This document shows positions 9,227 to 17,323 of a stretch of DNA of 64,000 nucleotides, piece by piece. Positions within the stretch are counted from its first letter, which is position 1, and each line of letters opens with the position of its first letter. Made by a program: the position numbers and the translations under genes. Location of the stretch: the NCBI RefSeq assembly GCF_018476645.1, contig NZ_JAHCTB010000004.1, positions 372,001-436,000 on the forward strand. Direction: 5' to 3'. This DNA comes from Aequorivita echinoideorum. Its GTDB lineage: Bacteria; Bacteroidota; Bacteroidia; Flavobacteriales; Flavobacteriaceae. A model generated the notes under the pieces. The model saw nothing but the letters and a program-made list of their open reading frames with translations. It was not told the origin of the DNA and ran no database searches.

Positions 9227-10249
9227 TTGGGACAAAAAAATTGCTACATACTTGGCATAGAATCTTCCTGTGATGACACTGCCGCGGCAGTAATCAACAA
9301 CGGCAAAATACTCAGCAATGTTGTGGCAACACAGCACATTCACGAAGAATACGGCGGTGTGGTGCCAGAGCTTGCCTCGCGCGCGCACCAGCAGAATATT
9401 GTTCCCGTGGTACACCAAGCGTTACGCAAGGCAAATATCGACAAAAATCAGTTACAAGCCATTGCATTTACACGTGGACCTGGGCTTATGGGTTCCTTGC
9501 TTGTAGGCACTTCATTTTCAAAGTCTTTAGCACTTGGGTTGGGCATTCCGCTTATTGATGTAAACCATATGCAAGCCCATATTCTCGCCCATTTTATTGA
9601 GGCCGAAGGACAAACCGCACCCAATTTTCCATTCTTGGCGCTTACCATCAGTGGGGGCCACACCCAGATTGTAAAAGTGACAGATTATTTTGAAATGGAA
9701 GTTATAGGCCAGACCATTGATGATGCCGTGGGCGAAGCCTTTGATAAAAGTGCAAAAATACTTGGACTTCCCTATCCTGGCGGGCCATTGATCGATAAGT
9801 ACGCAAAGGAAGGCAACCCTAAAAGGTTTAAATTTCCAAAACCGAAGGTGGGCCCATTGGATTTCAGTTTTAGTGGATTGAAAACTTCGGTTTTATATTT
9901 TGTGGAAAAGGAAGTTGATCAAAATCCTGATTTTATTGAAGAAAATATGGCAGACATATGCGCCAGCCTTCAATTCACCATCGTAGATTATTTGATGGAT
10001 AAGCTGAAAAATGCCGTGAAGAAAACCGGAATTAAAGAAATTGCAATGGGAGGCGGTGTTTCAGCAAATAGCGGGATTCGAACAGCATTAAAGGATGCCG
10101 AAAAAAAATACGGCTGGAAAACGCACATCCCAAAATTTGAATTCTGTACAGACAATGCAGCAATGATAGCTATCGTGGGCGAATTGAAATACAAAAACCA
10201 AATGTTTGCCGAACAAAATGTGGCAGCAAATGCCAGAATGAAGTTTTAG
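9227..10249 (+). CDS. tsaD: tRNA N6-adenosine threonylcarbamoyltransferase TsaD
   Basis: Transfers threonylcarbamoyl from TC-AMP to A37 of ANN-decoding tRNAs (t6A), working with TsaB/TsaE; tsaE lies at 50966 in this window. ASKHA-fold landmarks are clear: 'LGIESSCDDT' (9-18), 'HMQAH' with metal ligands His114 and His118, 'ISGGHTQIV' (141-149), 'DDAVGEAFDK' and 'GGGVSANSG'. Length (340) is normal. The start is TTG at 9227; no in-frame ATG lies upstream, and family N-termini begin at about this point. It is the first of a forward run of six genes and faces tamB. Confidence 0.96.
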   Translation: MGQKNCYILGIESSCDDTAAAVINNGKILSNVVATQHIHEEYGGVVPELASRAHQQNIVPVVHQALRKANIDKNQLQAIAFTRGPGLMGSLLVGTSFSKSLALGLGIPLIDVNHMQAHILAHFIEAEGQTAPNFPFLALTISGGHTQIVKVTDYFEMEVIGQTIDDAVGEAFDKSAKILGLPYPGGPLIDKYAKEGNPKRFKFPKPKVGPLDFSFSGLKTSVLYFVEKEVDQNPDFIEENMADICASLQFTIVDYLMDKLKNAVKKTGIKEIAMGGGVSANSGIRTALKDAEKKYGWKTHIPKFEFCTDNAAMIAIVGELKYKNQMFAEQNVAANARMKF

Positions 10250-10294
10250 AAATGTTTGTAAACCAAACTTATAAACCATTAAATCCAGCATACT

Positions 10295-11005
10295 TTGAAC
10301 CTTTTCTACAACCCGAAAATTACCGAAGCATCAAAAGAAGTGGTTTTTGACAAAGAGGAAAGCCGACATATTCTGAAGGTTTTGCGGATGAAAGCGGGTG
10401 ATAAATTTAAAATCACCAATGGCGAAGGTTCATTTTTTGATGCAGAGATTATAAGCACAAACCCCAAACAATGCATCGCCAAAATTCTTTCCGAAGAAAA
10501 AATTGCACCGCTGCCCTATTCACTGCATTTGGCCGTAGCTCCTACAAAATTGAACGATCGCTATGAATGGTTTTTGGAAAAAGCCACAGAAATCGGAATT
10601 TCAGAAATAACACCTATTATTTGCGACCACAGCGAAAGGAAAGTCATAAAAAATGAGCGCTTCGAAAAAATAATCCAAAGCGCGGCAAAGCAATCCCTCA
10701 AAGCGTTTCTGCCAATTTTAAACGAAGCTGTTTCATTTCGGGATTTTATAGAAGCAGATTTTTCCGAAACCGTAAAATATATTGCGCATTGCGAGGAAAC
10801 AGAAAAAAAATCATTAAAATCTGTTTTACTTCCAAAGAAAAAAATTCTGATTCTCATTGGTCCCGAAGGCGATTTTTCTACTGAAGAAATTGAATTGGCA
10901 AAGAAAAACCATTTTATCCCGGTAGGTTTGGGCGAAAGCAGATTGCGTACGGAAACCGCCGCGATTGTAGCCTGCCACAGCGTTGCATTCATCAATGAAA
11001 ATTGA
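10295..11005 (+). CDS. rsmE: 16S rRNA (uracil(1498)-N(3))-methyltransferase RsmE
   Basis: SPOUT-class enzyme methylating N3 of U1498 in 16S rRNA. The N-terminal PUA-like part contains 'EESRHILKVLRMKAGD', and the C-terminal trefoil knot has 'LIGPEGDFS' (about 185-193) and 'GLGESRLRTETAA' (about 209-221), both diagnostic. It has 236 aa, a normal length. The start codon is TTG at 10295 with no alternative ATG nearby. It follows tsaD by 45 bp and is probably cotranscribed with it. Confidence 0.95.
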   Translation: MNLFYNPKITEASKEVVFDKEESRHILKVLRMKAGDKFKITNGEGSFFDAEIISTNPKQCIAKILSEEKIAPLPYSLHLAVAPTKLNDRYEWFLEKATEIGISEITPIICDHSERKVIKNERFEKIIQSAAKQSLKAFLPILNEAVSFRDFIEADFSETVKYIAHCEETEKKSLKSVLLPKKKILILIGPEGDFSTEEIELAKKNHFIPVGLGESRLRTETAAIVACHSVAFINEN

Positions 11006-11062
11006 TATGATTTACGCCGTTTTAGCCATTTCAAATCATCATAATTTGTACATTTGAGAGCT

Positions 11063-11707
11063 ATGTTTAAAAAATTTCTTTTAATTCTAATTATTGTTGC
11101 AATCTCAAATGCTTCAGCCCAAGAAATTGCTTTATTACAATACGGCGGCGGCGGTGATTGGTATTCAAATCCCACTTCATTGCCCAATTTAGTTAAATTC
11201 TGTAACGAGCAAATTGACACGGCCATAAAAACAAAACCGGAAAATGTTACGCCCGGAAGTGTAGATCTTTTTGATTACCCTTTTGTGCATATGACGGGCC
11301 ACGGAAATGTTTACTTTTCTGCCGAAGAGGCTGAAAATCTTCGGAAATATTTAATGAGTGGCGGTTTTCTTCATATAGATGATAATTATGGAATGGACGA
11401 ATACATACGAAAGGAATTGGTCAAAATTTTTCCCGATAGGGAATTGCGCGAACTTCCGGGGAACCATCCATTGTTCAACTATGTTTACAAGTTTCCGGAC
11501 GGGTTGCCAAAAATTCACGAACACGATCGCGGACGCGCACAGGCCTTTGGAATTTTCGTGGAAGACAGATTGGTTTTACTGTACACTTTTGAAAGTGATT
11601 TGGGTGACGGTTGGGAAAATCCGGAAGTCCATAACGATCCGGCAGATGTGCGCTTAAAGGCACTGCAAATGGGCGCAAACATTATAAAATATGTTTTTGA
11701 GAACTGA
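11063..11707 (+). CDS. DUF4159 domain-containing secreted protein
   Basis: 214 residues from the ATG at 11063; a TTG three codons upstream is in frame but less likely because the ATG directly precedes a good signal peptide (MFKKFLLILIIVAISNASAQ). The mature part matches the DUF4159 pattern: 'LQYGGGGDWY', 'PFVHMTGHGN', 'LRKYLMSGGFLHIDDNYG' and 'HDRGRAQAFGI'. The domain resembles a ThuA/glutamine-amidotransferase-like fold, and its biochemical role is not known. The protein is expected to be periplasmic or exported. It lies between two RNA methyltransferase genes. Confidence 0.85.
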   Translation: MFKKFLLILIIVAISNASAQEIALLQYGGGGDWYSNPTSLPNLVKFCNEQIDTAIKTKPENVTPGSVDLFDYPFVHMTGHGNVYFSAEEAENLRKYLMSGGFLHIDDNYGMDEYIRKELVKIFPDRELRELPGNHPLFNYVYKFPDGLPKIHEHDRGRAQAFGIFVEDRLVLLYTFESDLGDGWENPEVHNDPADVRLKALQMGANIIKYVFEN

Positions 11708-11709
11708 TT

Positions 11710-12216
11710 TTGGAACAACTTCAGCATAGAAATTCTTCATTTAAAGCAAAACAGAAACAAATAATTGTCATTTGCGATGGCGTGAACAGCCCGGCCAATA
11801 TTGGCTCGCTTTTCAGAATTTGTGAGGCCTTTGGAGTGCTCGAAATCATTTTTTGCAACGCTGAAATAAATCTGTCATCCAACCGGCTTTTAAGAACTGC
11901 GAGAAATACTATTAGCAAAGTGAAACACCGAATTTCGGAAAATATTCTCTCTGAAATTGAAAACCTCGAAGCAAATAATTTTGAATTAATAGCTTTGGAA
12001 ATAACCGACGAGAGCCAAAGCATTGAAAATTTTGTGATTCAATCCAATGCAAAACTTGCGCTTGTAATTGGAAATGAGCGAAGTGGAATATCACAAGCCG
12101 CTCTAGATGGAATCAAAAAATCAATACACATTACGATGTTTGGTGAAAATAGCAGTCTCAACGTAACCCAAGCTACGGCGATCGCTTTGCACAACTTCGC
12201 CACAAAATTGAATTAA
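11710..12216 (+). CDS. TrmH/SpoU family RNA methyltransferase
   Basis: 168-residue SPOUT methyltransferase consisting of little more than the catalytic knot. The three SpoU motifs are present: motif 1 'NSPANIGSLFRICEAFG' (Asn and Arg), motif 2 'LALVIGNERSGIS', and motif 3 'SLNVTQATAIAL'. The substrate is probably a tRNA or rRNA ribose 2'-OH, but the position cannot be inferred. The start is TTG at 11710, two bases after the stop of the DUF4159 gene, which suggests translational coupling. Confidence 0.9.
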   Translation: MEQLQHRNSSFKAKQKQIIVICDGVNSPANIGSLFRICEAFGVLEIIFCNAEINLSSNRLLRTARNTISKVKHRISENILSEIENLEANNFELIALEITDESQSIENFVIQSNAKLALVIGNERSGISQAALDGIKKSIHITMFGENSSLNVTQATAIALHNFATKLN

Positions 12217-12244
12217 CTTAATAGGATTATACTATATTTACTTT

Positions 12245-13339
12245 GTGAAACCTACCGCAAAAGCCATAACCGTTGGAATATTGAGAGCCCTAGCCATCTT
12301 GGTTGGCATACTTTTGTTTCTATGGTTTTTGGTAAAAATAAAATCACTCATCCTTTATATTTTTCTTGCGGTAGCGCTCTCGCTTGTCGGCCGGCCGGTC
12401 TTTTTATTCTTCAAGAGAAAATTAAAAATGGGCAACACGTTTGCCGCAATTGTGACACTAGTGCTTATTGCCGCCTCTTTCGGGATGTTGTTGACCATTT
12501 TTGTTCCCATAATTATTGAGCAGGGACGGAATATTTCAGAAATAGATTTTGAACAAGTTAAAACCGATCTTAACGAGCTCAACATGCAAGCAAGCGATTA
12601 TTTGGGCGTTGACCATTTTCAGCTTGTAGAAGCCATTAAACGCACAGAGTATATTCAAAATATGGATGCTGAAATTGTACCCAGTTTCATTGACATATTT
12701 TTTGGAAATATAGGCGCGGCGATTATTGGGTTGTTTTCGGTATTATTCATCGCTTTTTTTCTCTTGAAGGATGAAAACTTAATCGCAACATCGGTATTGG
12801 TTTTTGCTAAAAGTGGCGATGAAGATAAATTTAAACGTATTTTAATCAAATGTAAAGAGCTGCTTTCCCGCTATTTTATTGGGCTCTTGCTACAAATATT
12901 TATACTCGCCCTTTTTTATTCGGTTTTATTGCTTTATTTGGACATTAATAATGCCGTTGCCGTCGCACTTATTTGTGCATTTTTGAATATTGTTCCCTAT
13001 CTGGGTCCGGTTATAGGTTGGATTTTGATGCTGCTGGTCATAGTTTCCAATAATCTGGGCGCAGATTTTTCCACAGGTTTATTGCCACCGCTTTTAGTAG
13101 CGACTTCTGGGTACGCCATTGCTCAAATTTTTGATAATTTCATTACCCAACCCGTTATTTTTGGAAGAAGCGTCCGCTCCCATCCATTAGAAATTTTCTT
13201 GGTAATATTAATGGGCGGATTTGTTTTCGGAATTCCCGGAATGATTCTCGCAGTGCCTACGTACACTACGCTGAAGGTTATTTCAAAAGAATTTCTTTTT
13301 GAATACAAAATCGTGAAAAGGCTTACCCAAAATCTTTAA
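12245..13339 (+). CDS. AI-2E/PerM family transporter
   Basis: 364-residue polytopic inner-membrane protein of the AI-2E transporter (PerM/TqsA, UPF0118) family. Hydrophobic segments are visible near residues 9-35, 38-53, 61-83, 150-170, about 205-300 (several) and 315-345, with the typical 'NIVPYLGPVIGW' and 'QIFDNFITQPVIFG' motifs in the C-terminal half. Characterised relatives export autoinducer-2 or act as ion/proton antiporters, so the substrate here is open. The start is GTG at 12245. Confidence 0.88.
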   Translation: MKPTAKAITVGILRALAILVGILLFLWFLVKIKSLILYIFLAVALSLVGRPVFLFFKRKLKMGNTFAAIVTLVLIAASFGMLLTIFVPIIIEQGRNISEIDFEQVKTDLNELNMQASDYLGVDHFQLVEAIKRTEYIQNMDAEIVPSFIDIFFGNIGAAIIGLFSVLFIAFFLLKDENLIATSVLVFAKSGDEDKFKRILIKCKELLSRYFIGLLLQIFILALFYSVLLLYLDINNAVAVALICAFLNIVPYLGPVIGWILMLLVIVSNNLGADFSTGLLPPLLVATSGYAIAQIFDNFITQPVIFGRSVRSHPLEIFLVILMGGFVFGIPGMILAVPTYTTLKVISKEFLFEYKIVKRLTQNL

Positions 13340-13341
13340 AA

Positions 13342-14514
13342 TTGATAAACCCAGAAATTTTAAAAGAGGAAGTTCAGAATTTTATTCAGAATTATTCCCA
13401 ACCTACCGCAACACTTGCCTTTGCCGGAAGTCCTTTCGAAAATATAACTGTTCAAGAATTAATTGTACAAATTGAAGGCAGACGCAAGGCGGAGAAAAAA
13501 TTGCCCACGTGGTTCCAAACATCTCAAATTTATTATCCAAAAAAATTAAATATTGAGCAAACTTCCTCAGAAATTACGGCGCAATATAAAGCCTCTTTGG
13601 TTTCGGGAGATTCCATCGCGGATATTACCGGAGGATTTGGTGTAGACAGCTTTTATTTTTCAGAAAAATTCAAAGAGATTTCCCATTTTGAAATTGATAC
13701 AGAGCTTTCAGCCATTGCCGCACATAACTTTCTTATCTTTAAGAAAAATACAATTTCCTGTTTTGCGGAGAATGGATTGCAAGCAGCAATCAATGATGAA
13801 TTTGATATAATTTATGTAGACCCTTCTCGGCGGCACGACGAGAAAGGAAAAGTATTTTTCCTGAAAGACTGCCAGCCAAATATTCCCGAAAACCTTGAAG
13901 AAATTTTAAGGAATTGCAATGTTTTAATGATCAAAACTTCACCGATGCTCGATATTGCAATAGGTTTGAAGGATTTGCAATATACCTTTGAAATTCACAT
14001 TGTCGCGGTTGAAAATGAGGTTAAAGAATTGATTTGGCTTTTACGAGAAGAATTCAAAGGAAATCCGACCATAAAAACAATCAATCTCAAAAAACTTCAT
14101 TCCGAAAAGTTTGAATTCAATTATAACGATGAGGCGGAAGCAAATTACAGCCATCCTGAAAAATTTCTGTATGAACCCAATGCTGCTATCTTAAAAAGCG
14201 GAGCTTTTGATTTAGTATCGCATCGATTTAAACTAAACAAACTTCATAAACACACACATCTTTACACCAACAAAACGTTGATAGATTTTCCGGGAAGAAC
14301 ATTTGAAATCGAAAAAATTGTGCCTTATTCCAAAATGGAGATGAAGCGTGCCATCAATTTTCCAAAGGCAAATATTGCGACACGAAATTTCCCAGAAAGC
14401 GTAGAATCCCTTCAGAAAAAATGGAAAATAAAGGACGGTGGTGATATTTATCTTTTTTTTATAACGGATATGGATAATAAAAAGAAGCTTTTAATCTGCA
14501 GTAAAGTTTCATAG
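13342..14514 (+). CDS. Class I SAM-dependent methyltransferase with THUMP-like domain
   Basis: 390 residues. A Rossmann methyltransferase core has the SAM motif 'IADITGGFGVDSF' (92-104) and a catalytic-type 'YVDPSRR' (158-164); the C-terminal region ('KLHKHTHLYTNK...FPGRTFEIE') matches the THUMP-like domain of the PG_1098 group of Bacteroidota. An RNA substrate is likely, but the target is unknown. It begins at TTG 13342, two bases after the permease stop, and ends just before a bidirectional-looking terminator and the tRNA cluster. Confidence 0.85.
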   Translation: MINPEILKEEVQNFIQNYSQPTATLAFAGSPFENITVQELIVQIEGRRKAEKKLPTWFQTSQIYYPKKLNIEQTSSEITAQYKASLVSGDSIADITGGFGVDSFYFSEKFKEISHFEIDTELSAIAAHNFLIFKKNTISCFAENGLQAAINDEFDIIYVDPSRRHDEKGKVFFLKDCQPNIPENLEEILRNCNVLMIKTSPMLDIAIGLKDLQYTFEIHIVAVENEVKELIWLLREEFKGNPTIKTINLKKLHSEKFEFNYNDEAEANYSHPEKFLYEPNAAILKSGAFDLVSHRFKLNKLHKHTHLYTNKTLIDFPGRTFEIEKIVPYSKMEMKRAINFPKANIATRNFPESVESLQKKWKIKDGGDIYLFFITDMDNKKKLLICSKVS

Positions 14515-14546
14515 GCTAGATTAGCCATAACAAGAATATCCCACAA

Positions 14547-14577
14547 CAAAAAAATCCCCATTTGAACGGGGATTTTA
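14547..14577. terminator. Rho-independent terminator between methyltransferase and tRNA-Arg
   Basis: AAAATCCCC (14551-14559) pairs with GGGGATTTT (14568-14576) around the loop ATTTGAAC. On the minus strand the stem is followed by a run of seven T, so it ends the tRNA-Arg transcript; it could also serve the plus-strand gene. Confidence 0.85.
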
Positions 14578-14580
14578 AAG

Positions 14581-14654
14581 TGATCTGGACAGGATTCGAA
14601 CCTGTGACCGTCTGCTTAGAAGGCAGATGCTCTATCCAACTGAGCTACCAGACC
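14581..14654 (-). tRNA. tRNA-Arg (anticodon TCT)
   Basis: The minus strand folds as a canonical cloverleaf. The acceptor stem GGTCTGG/CCAGATC has one G-T pair, the D arm begins TAGCTCAGTTGGATAGAGCA, the anticodon stem-loop is TCTGC-CTTCTAA-GCAGA with anticodon TCT, and the T loop is GTTCGAATC. The discriminator base is A. CCA is not encoded, so a CCA-adding enzyme is needed. It is the most 3' of three minus-strand tRNAs. Confidence 0.97.
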
Positions 14655-14666
14655 CTAATCATAAAC

Positions 14667-14695
14667 AAAAAAACCGAACTAATAGGTCCGGTTTT
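14667..14695 (-). terminator. Terminator between tRNA-Pro and tRNA-Arg
   Basis: On the minus strand AAAACCGGAC pairs with GTTCGGTTTT (ten pairs, one G-T) around the loop CTATTA and runs into a tract of seven T. It would end or attenuate transcription from tRNA-Pro before tRNA-Arg. Confidence 0.75.
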
Positions 14696-14696
14696 G

Positions 14697-14771
14697 TCGG
14701 GGTGGCAGGATTCGAACCTGCGGCCTCCTGCTCCCAAAGCAGGCGCGATAACCGGGCTACGCTACACCCCG
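14697..14771 (-). tRNA. tRNA-Pro (anticodon TGG)
   Basis: Cloverleaf on the minus strand: acceptor CGGGGTG/CACCCCG with seven Watson-Crick pairs, anticodon stem-loop CCTGC-TTTGGGA-GCAGG giving TGG, T arm with GTTCGAATC, discriminator A. CCA is not encoded. A 19-bp piece of its D-arm region recurs about 85 bp upstream at 14833. Confidence 0.97.
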
Positions 14772-14832
14772 AAATACTTTCAACTCCTTGCGATTTTTTT
14801 TCGGATTTTTTCCAAACATAAGTCAGCACAAA

Positions 14833-14851
14833 ATAACCGGGCTACGCTACA
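14833..14851 (-). repeat. Duplicated fragment of tRNA-Pro (D-arm region)
   Basis: Nineteen bases here are identical to 14748-14766 inside tRNA-Pro (5' acceptor end through D arm). The match stops at both sides and no fold or T arm follows, so this is a tRNA remnant rather than a gene. It lies between tRNA-Ser and tRNA-Pro. Confidence 0.75.
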
Positions 14852-14912
14852 GCCATTGAAAGTTTTGAAATTTGAATCAATAATAATTCAAAAATCAGAA
14901 TATTTAATAATG

Positions 14913-14996
14913 CGGAGAGACAGGGACTCGAACCCTGGCGACGGTTGCCCGTCGACAGATTAGCAATCTGCTCCGTTACCACTCCGGCACCTCTCC
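14913..14996 (-). tRNA. tRNA-Ser (anticodon GCT)
   Basis: 84-nt class II tRNA on the minus strand. The acceptor is GGAGAGG/TCTCTCC, the anticodon stem-loop CAGA-TTGCTAA-TCTG gives GCT, and a long variable arm (GACGGGCAACCGTC) is followed by a T loop with GTTCGAGTC. The discriminator is G, as is usual for serine tRNAs. CCA is not encoded. Confidence 0.97.
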
Positions 14997-15145
14997 AATT
15001 TTGTATGAACGTGTAATCTTAAAATGCGGTTGCAAATGTAACCTTATAAATGGTATGACGCAACAAAAATTTTACGTTTTTTTATAAAAATTCAAACTCT
15101 GCTTACTATCAATCCGTTAGAAATGCAATAAAGCACACTTAATAT

Positions 15146-17191
15146 TTATTCAGGATATTCTACTCTTAAATGATATATGTTATTAAGCTTTTTCTTCAGC
15201 ACCTTTTTGATGGTCTCAATTTCCTTCAGCGTTATGTTCGCATTTAGAAATTGTCCTTGCTCTAACTGATTGTTTATAATTTTCTCCACAAAATTATCAA
15301 TGATTGATGAAGACGGTTCTTTTAAACTTTTGCTTGCAGCCTCCACGCTATCGGCCATCATCAATATGGCAGTTTCTTTTGAAAATGGAATGGGGCCTGG
15401 ATATAAAAAATCTTCTTTATTGGCTTTTCCTTCAATTTCACGCTCCTTTTTATAAAAATAATATACCAAGCTTGTTCCGTGATGGGTACGTATAAAATCG
15501 ATTACACGGTCTGGCAAATTATTTTTACGCGCTATTTCTATCCCTTTTATGACGTGGTCAATAATAATCTTCGCGCTTTCCTTTGGGTCGAGTTCATTGT
15601 GCGAATTGACTGAATTGGCCTGATTTTCAGTAAACATTGTTGGGTTCAACATTTTACCAATGTCATGGTACAGCGCACCCACACGAACAAGCATACTATT
15701 GGCGCCAATTTCATTTGCGGAAGCTTCAGCGAGATTTGCCACGTTAAGTGAATGGTGGAATGTTCCCGGGGCCTTATTTGAAAGCTCTTTCAGTAATTTT
15801 GAATTGGTGTCGCTCAACTCCAATAGCGATACATCTGAAACCAATCCGAAAATCTTTTCGTAAAAATAAATAAGCGGGTGTGCAAAAAGCGTGGCCAAGC
15901 CACAGAATATGAAGTATTGAAAATTTTGCCACTCCATTGTCTGGATATTTCCTTCCTGAATTACAAAAAACGCAAAATAGCCGATGATGTAAATAAGCGT
16001 AATTTGTCCCACCGAAATGAAGAGATTTGCTCTTTTATAAAGTTCAGAAATAGTGAGGATTGTTACGATTCCAGCTATAAACTGCAAAAACATATATTCA
16101 AAACTATTGGGAACGATAAAACCCAATAATAAAATCGTTAGAACGTGGACAAAGAGACCAACTCTGGGATCAAAGAAAGCTTTTAAAATCAGTGGTAAAA
16201 TGCAGATGGGGACCACATAAACATAACTTGCATGTATCTTTAGAACCAGCGTGGTAAGAAATACCATCAAAAGAATATTGAAGACAATGAAAGTAACTTT
16301 TGTGTTATTGTTATAAATATAGGGTCTATAATTTTTCAGAAATAAAAAGAGCATTAAAAACACGAGTGACACCAAAAGCGAATACCCCACTAGCAACCAA
16401 AGATAATTGGATTTACTCCATATTTGCGATTGGTACTCAGCCTTTAAGGAATTCAATATTTGAAATTTATCTCCCTCAACAACTTCACCTTTGGCAATAA
16501 TTCTTCCGCCTTTTTCGATAATACCACGATTGGGGTTTATTGCGTTTATTTCAGAATTTATGGCAGATTCTGTGAGATTTGAGTTTAGCTTCACATTCGG
16601 CCGCAATACATCTTTCAACAAATTGTAAAGCAACACTTGTATATCCTCACTCCTGTTAGCTTCAACAGCTGCCCTTACTTTTTTGTCTAAATCGTCCGTT
16701 TTGAAAATTTGGGAGTAATTACGTTCCTCAATTTCATTACCTTTTTTGAGATAAACCAGTTTGTTGCCGTCATAAGCGTGGATTTCATCTGTTACACCGT
16801 TTTCATAAATATCGGCAATGATTGAATTCCCAATTCGCAACGTGGTTTTTAGCGAAGTTTCATAAAGGCTGTCCACATAATTTTGGCCTAGTAATATTTC
16901 AAAATTTTCAGAAATAGGCGTGATATTTTCATCGCTTACCTCAAAATATGGAATTGCATTATCACGTATCGCTTCTTCCTCTTGCCTAATGGCTTCTGTG
17001 GATTTTTTGATAGTGAAACTGAAGGGCGCATATAAATTTTCATACTGCCACGGTTTTCCTTTTTGAAAATTGTATTTGAACTGACCACCCTTTGGCAATA
17101 AGTAAATTACTAGCAGTGTAGCACTTACGAAAAGAAAAACCTTATAAATTATCGATTGGTTTTTTGCGAATAGGGAAAAAAGGTTTTTCAT
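15146..17191 (-). CDS. 7TM-HD (PgpH-like) membrane phosphodiesterase
   Basis: 681-residue integral membrane protein of the 7TMR-HD family: an N-terminal TM (about 18-33), an extracytoplasmic region of roughly 230 residues, a block of seven TM helices (about 265-465), and a cytosolic HD domain. The HD motif is intact: 'ALYHDIGK' with His509 and Asp510, 'RTHHGTS' (570-571) and a later Asp in 'MMADS' (about 614). Characterised PgpH proteins hydrolyse cyclic di-AMP, and that is the likely activity here. Downstream it ends 150 bp before tRNA-Ser; upstream it is divergent from the thiolase gene. Confidence 0.9.
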   Translation of the reverse strand: MKNLFSLFAKNQSIIYKVFLFVSATLLVIYLLPKGGQFKYNFQKGKPWQYENLYAPFSFTIKKSTEAIRQEEEAIRDNAIPYFEVSDENITPISENFEILLGQNYVDSLYETSLKTTLRIGNSIIADIYENGVTDEIHAYDGNKLVYLKKGNEIEERNYSQIFKTDDLDKKVRAAVEANRSEDIQVLLYNLLKDVLRPNVKLNSNLTESAINSEINAINPNRGIIEKGGRIIAKGEVVEGDKFQILNSLKAEYQSQIWSKSNYLWLLVGYSLLVSLVFLMLFLFLKNYRPYIYNNNTKVTFIVFNILLMVFLTTLVLKIHASYVYVVPICILPLILKAFFDPRVGLFVHVLTILLLGFIVPNSFEYMFLQFIAGIVTILTISELYKRANLFISVGQITLIYIIGYFAFFVIQEGNIQTMEWQNFQYFIFCGLATLFAHPLIYFYEKIFGLVSDVSLLELSDTNSKLLKELSNKAPGTFHHSLNVANLAEASANEIGANSMLVRVGALYHDIGKMLNPTMFTENQANSVNSHNELDPKESAKIIIDHVIKGIEIARKNNLPDRVIDFIRTHHGTSLVYYFYKKEREIEGKANKEDFLYPGPIPFSKETAILMMADSVEAASKSLKEPSSSIIDNFVEKIINNQLEQGQFLNANITLKEIETIKKVLKKKLNNIYHLRVEYPE

Positions 17192-17258
17192 GGATAAATA
17201 ACTTAAAGTAAAGGTATAAATAACGAATGAGTAATCCCAAAACCAACCTTCGCAAAGA

Positions 17259-17289
17259 TTGATATTTATAATAGAAATACGTAATTTCG
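17259..17289 (+). promoter_or_regulatory. Putative Bacteroidota promoter of the thiolase gene
   Basis: TTG at 17259-17261, a 20-bp spacer and TAATTTCG at 17282-17289 match the sigma-ABfr-type consensus (TTG, 19-21 bp, TAnnTTTG) with one mismatch. Transcription would start about 28 bp before the ATG at 17324. Confidence 0.5.
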
Positions 17290-17323
17290 CAATCCTTATT
17301 CCAAAAATATAAAAAGCGAAAAT

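Noticed and set aside
9017-9418. A 133-residue minus-strand frame beginning in tsaD and running into the tamB 5' end
   Set aside because: Its upstream half is antisense to tsaD and its downstream half is an alternative frame of tamB. Only the short piece after ATG 9214 may matter, as a possible true tamB N-terminus.
10561-11226. A 221-residue minus-strand open frame
   Set aside because: It is antisense to rsmE and the DUF4159 gene, both well supported, and its composition (Ser/Phe/Ile-rich) is that of a shadow frame.
14562-14963. A 133-residue plus-strand open frame
   Set aside because: It runs antisense through tRNA-Arg, tRNA-Pro and tRNA-Ser; repeats such as GFEPVTVCLEG come from T-arm sequence, not protein.
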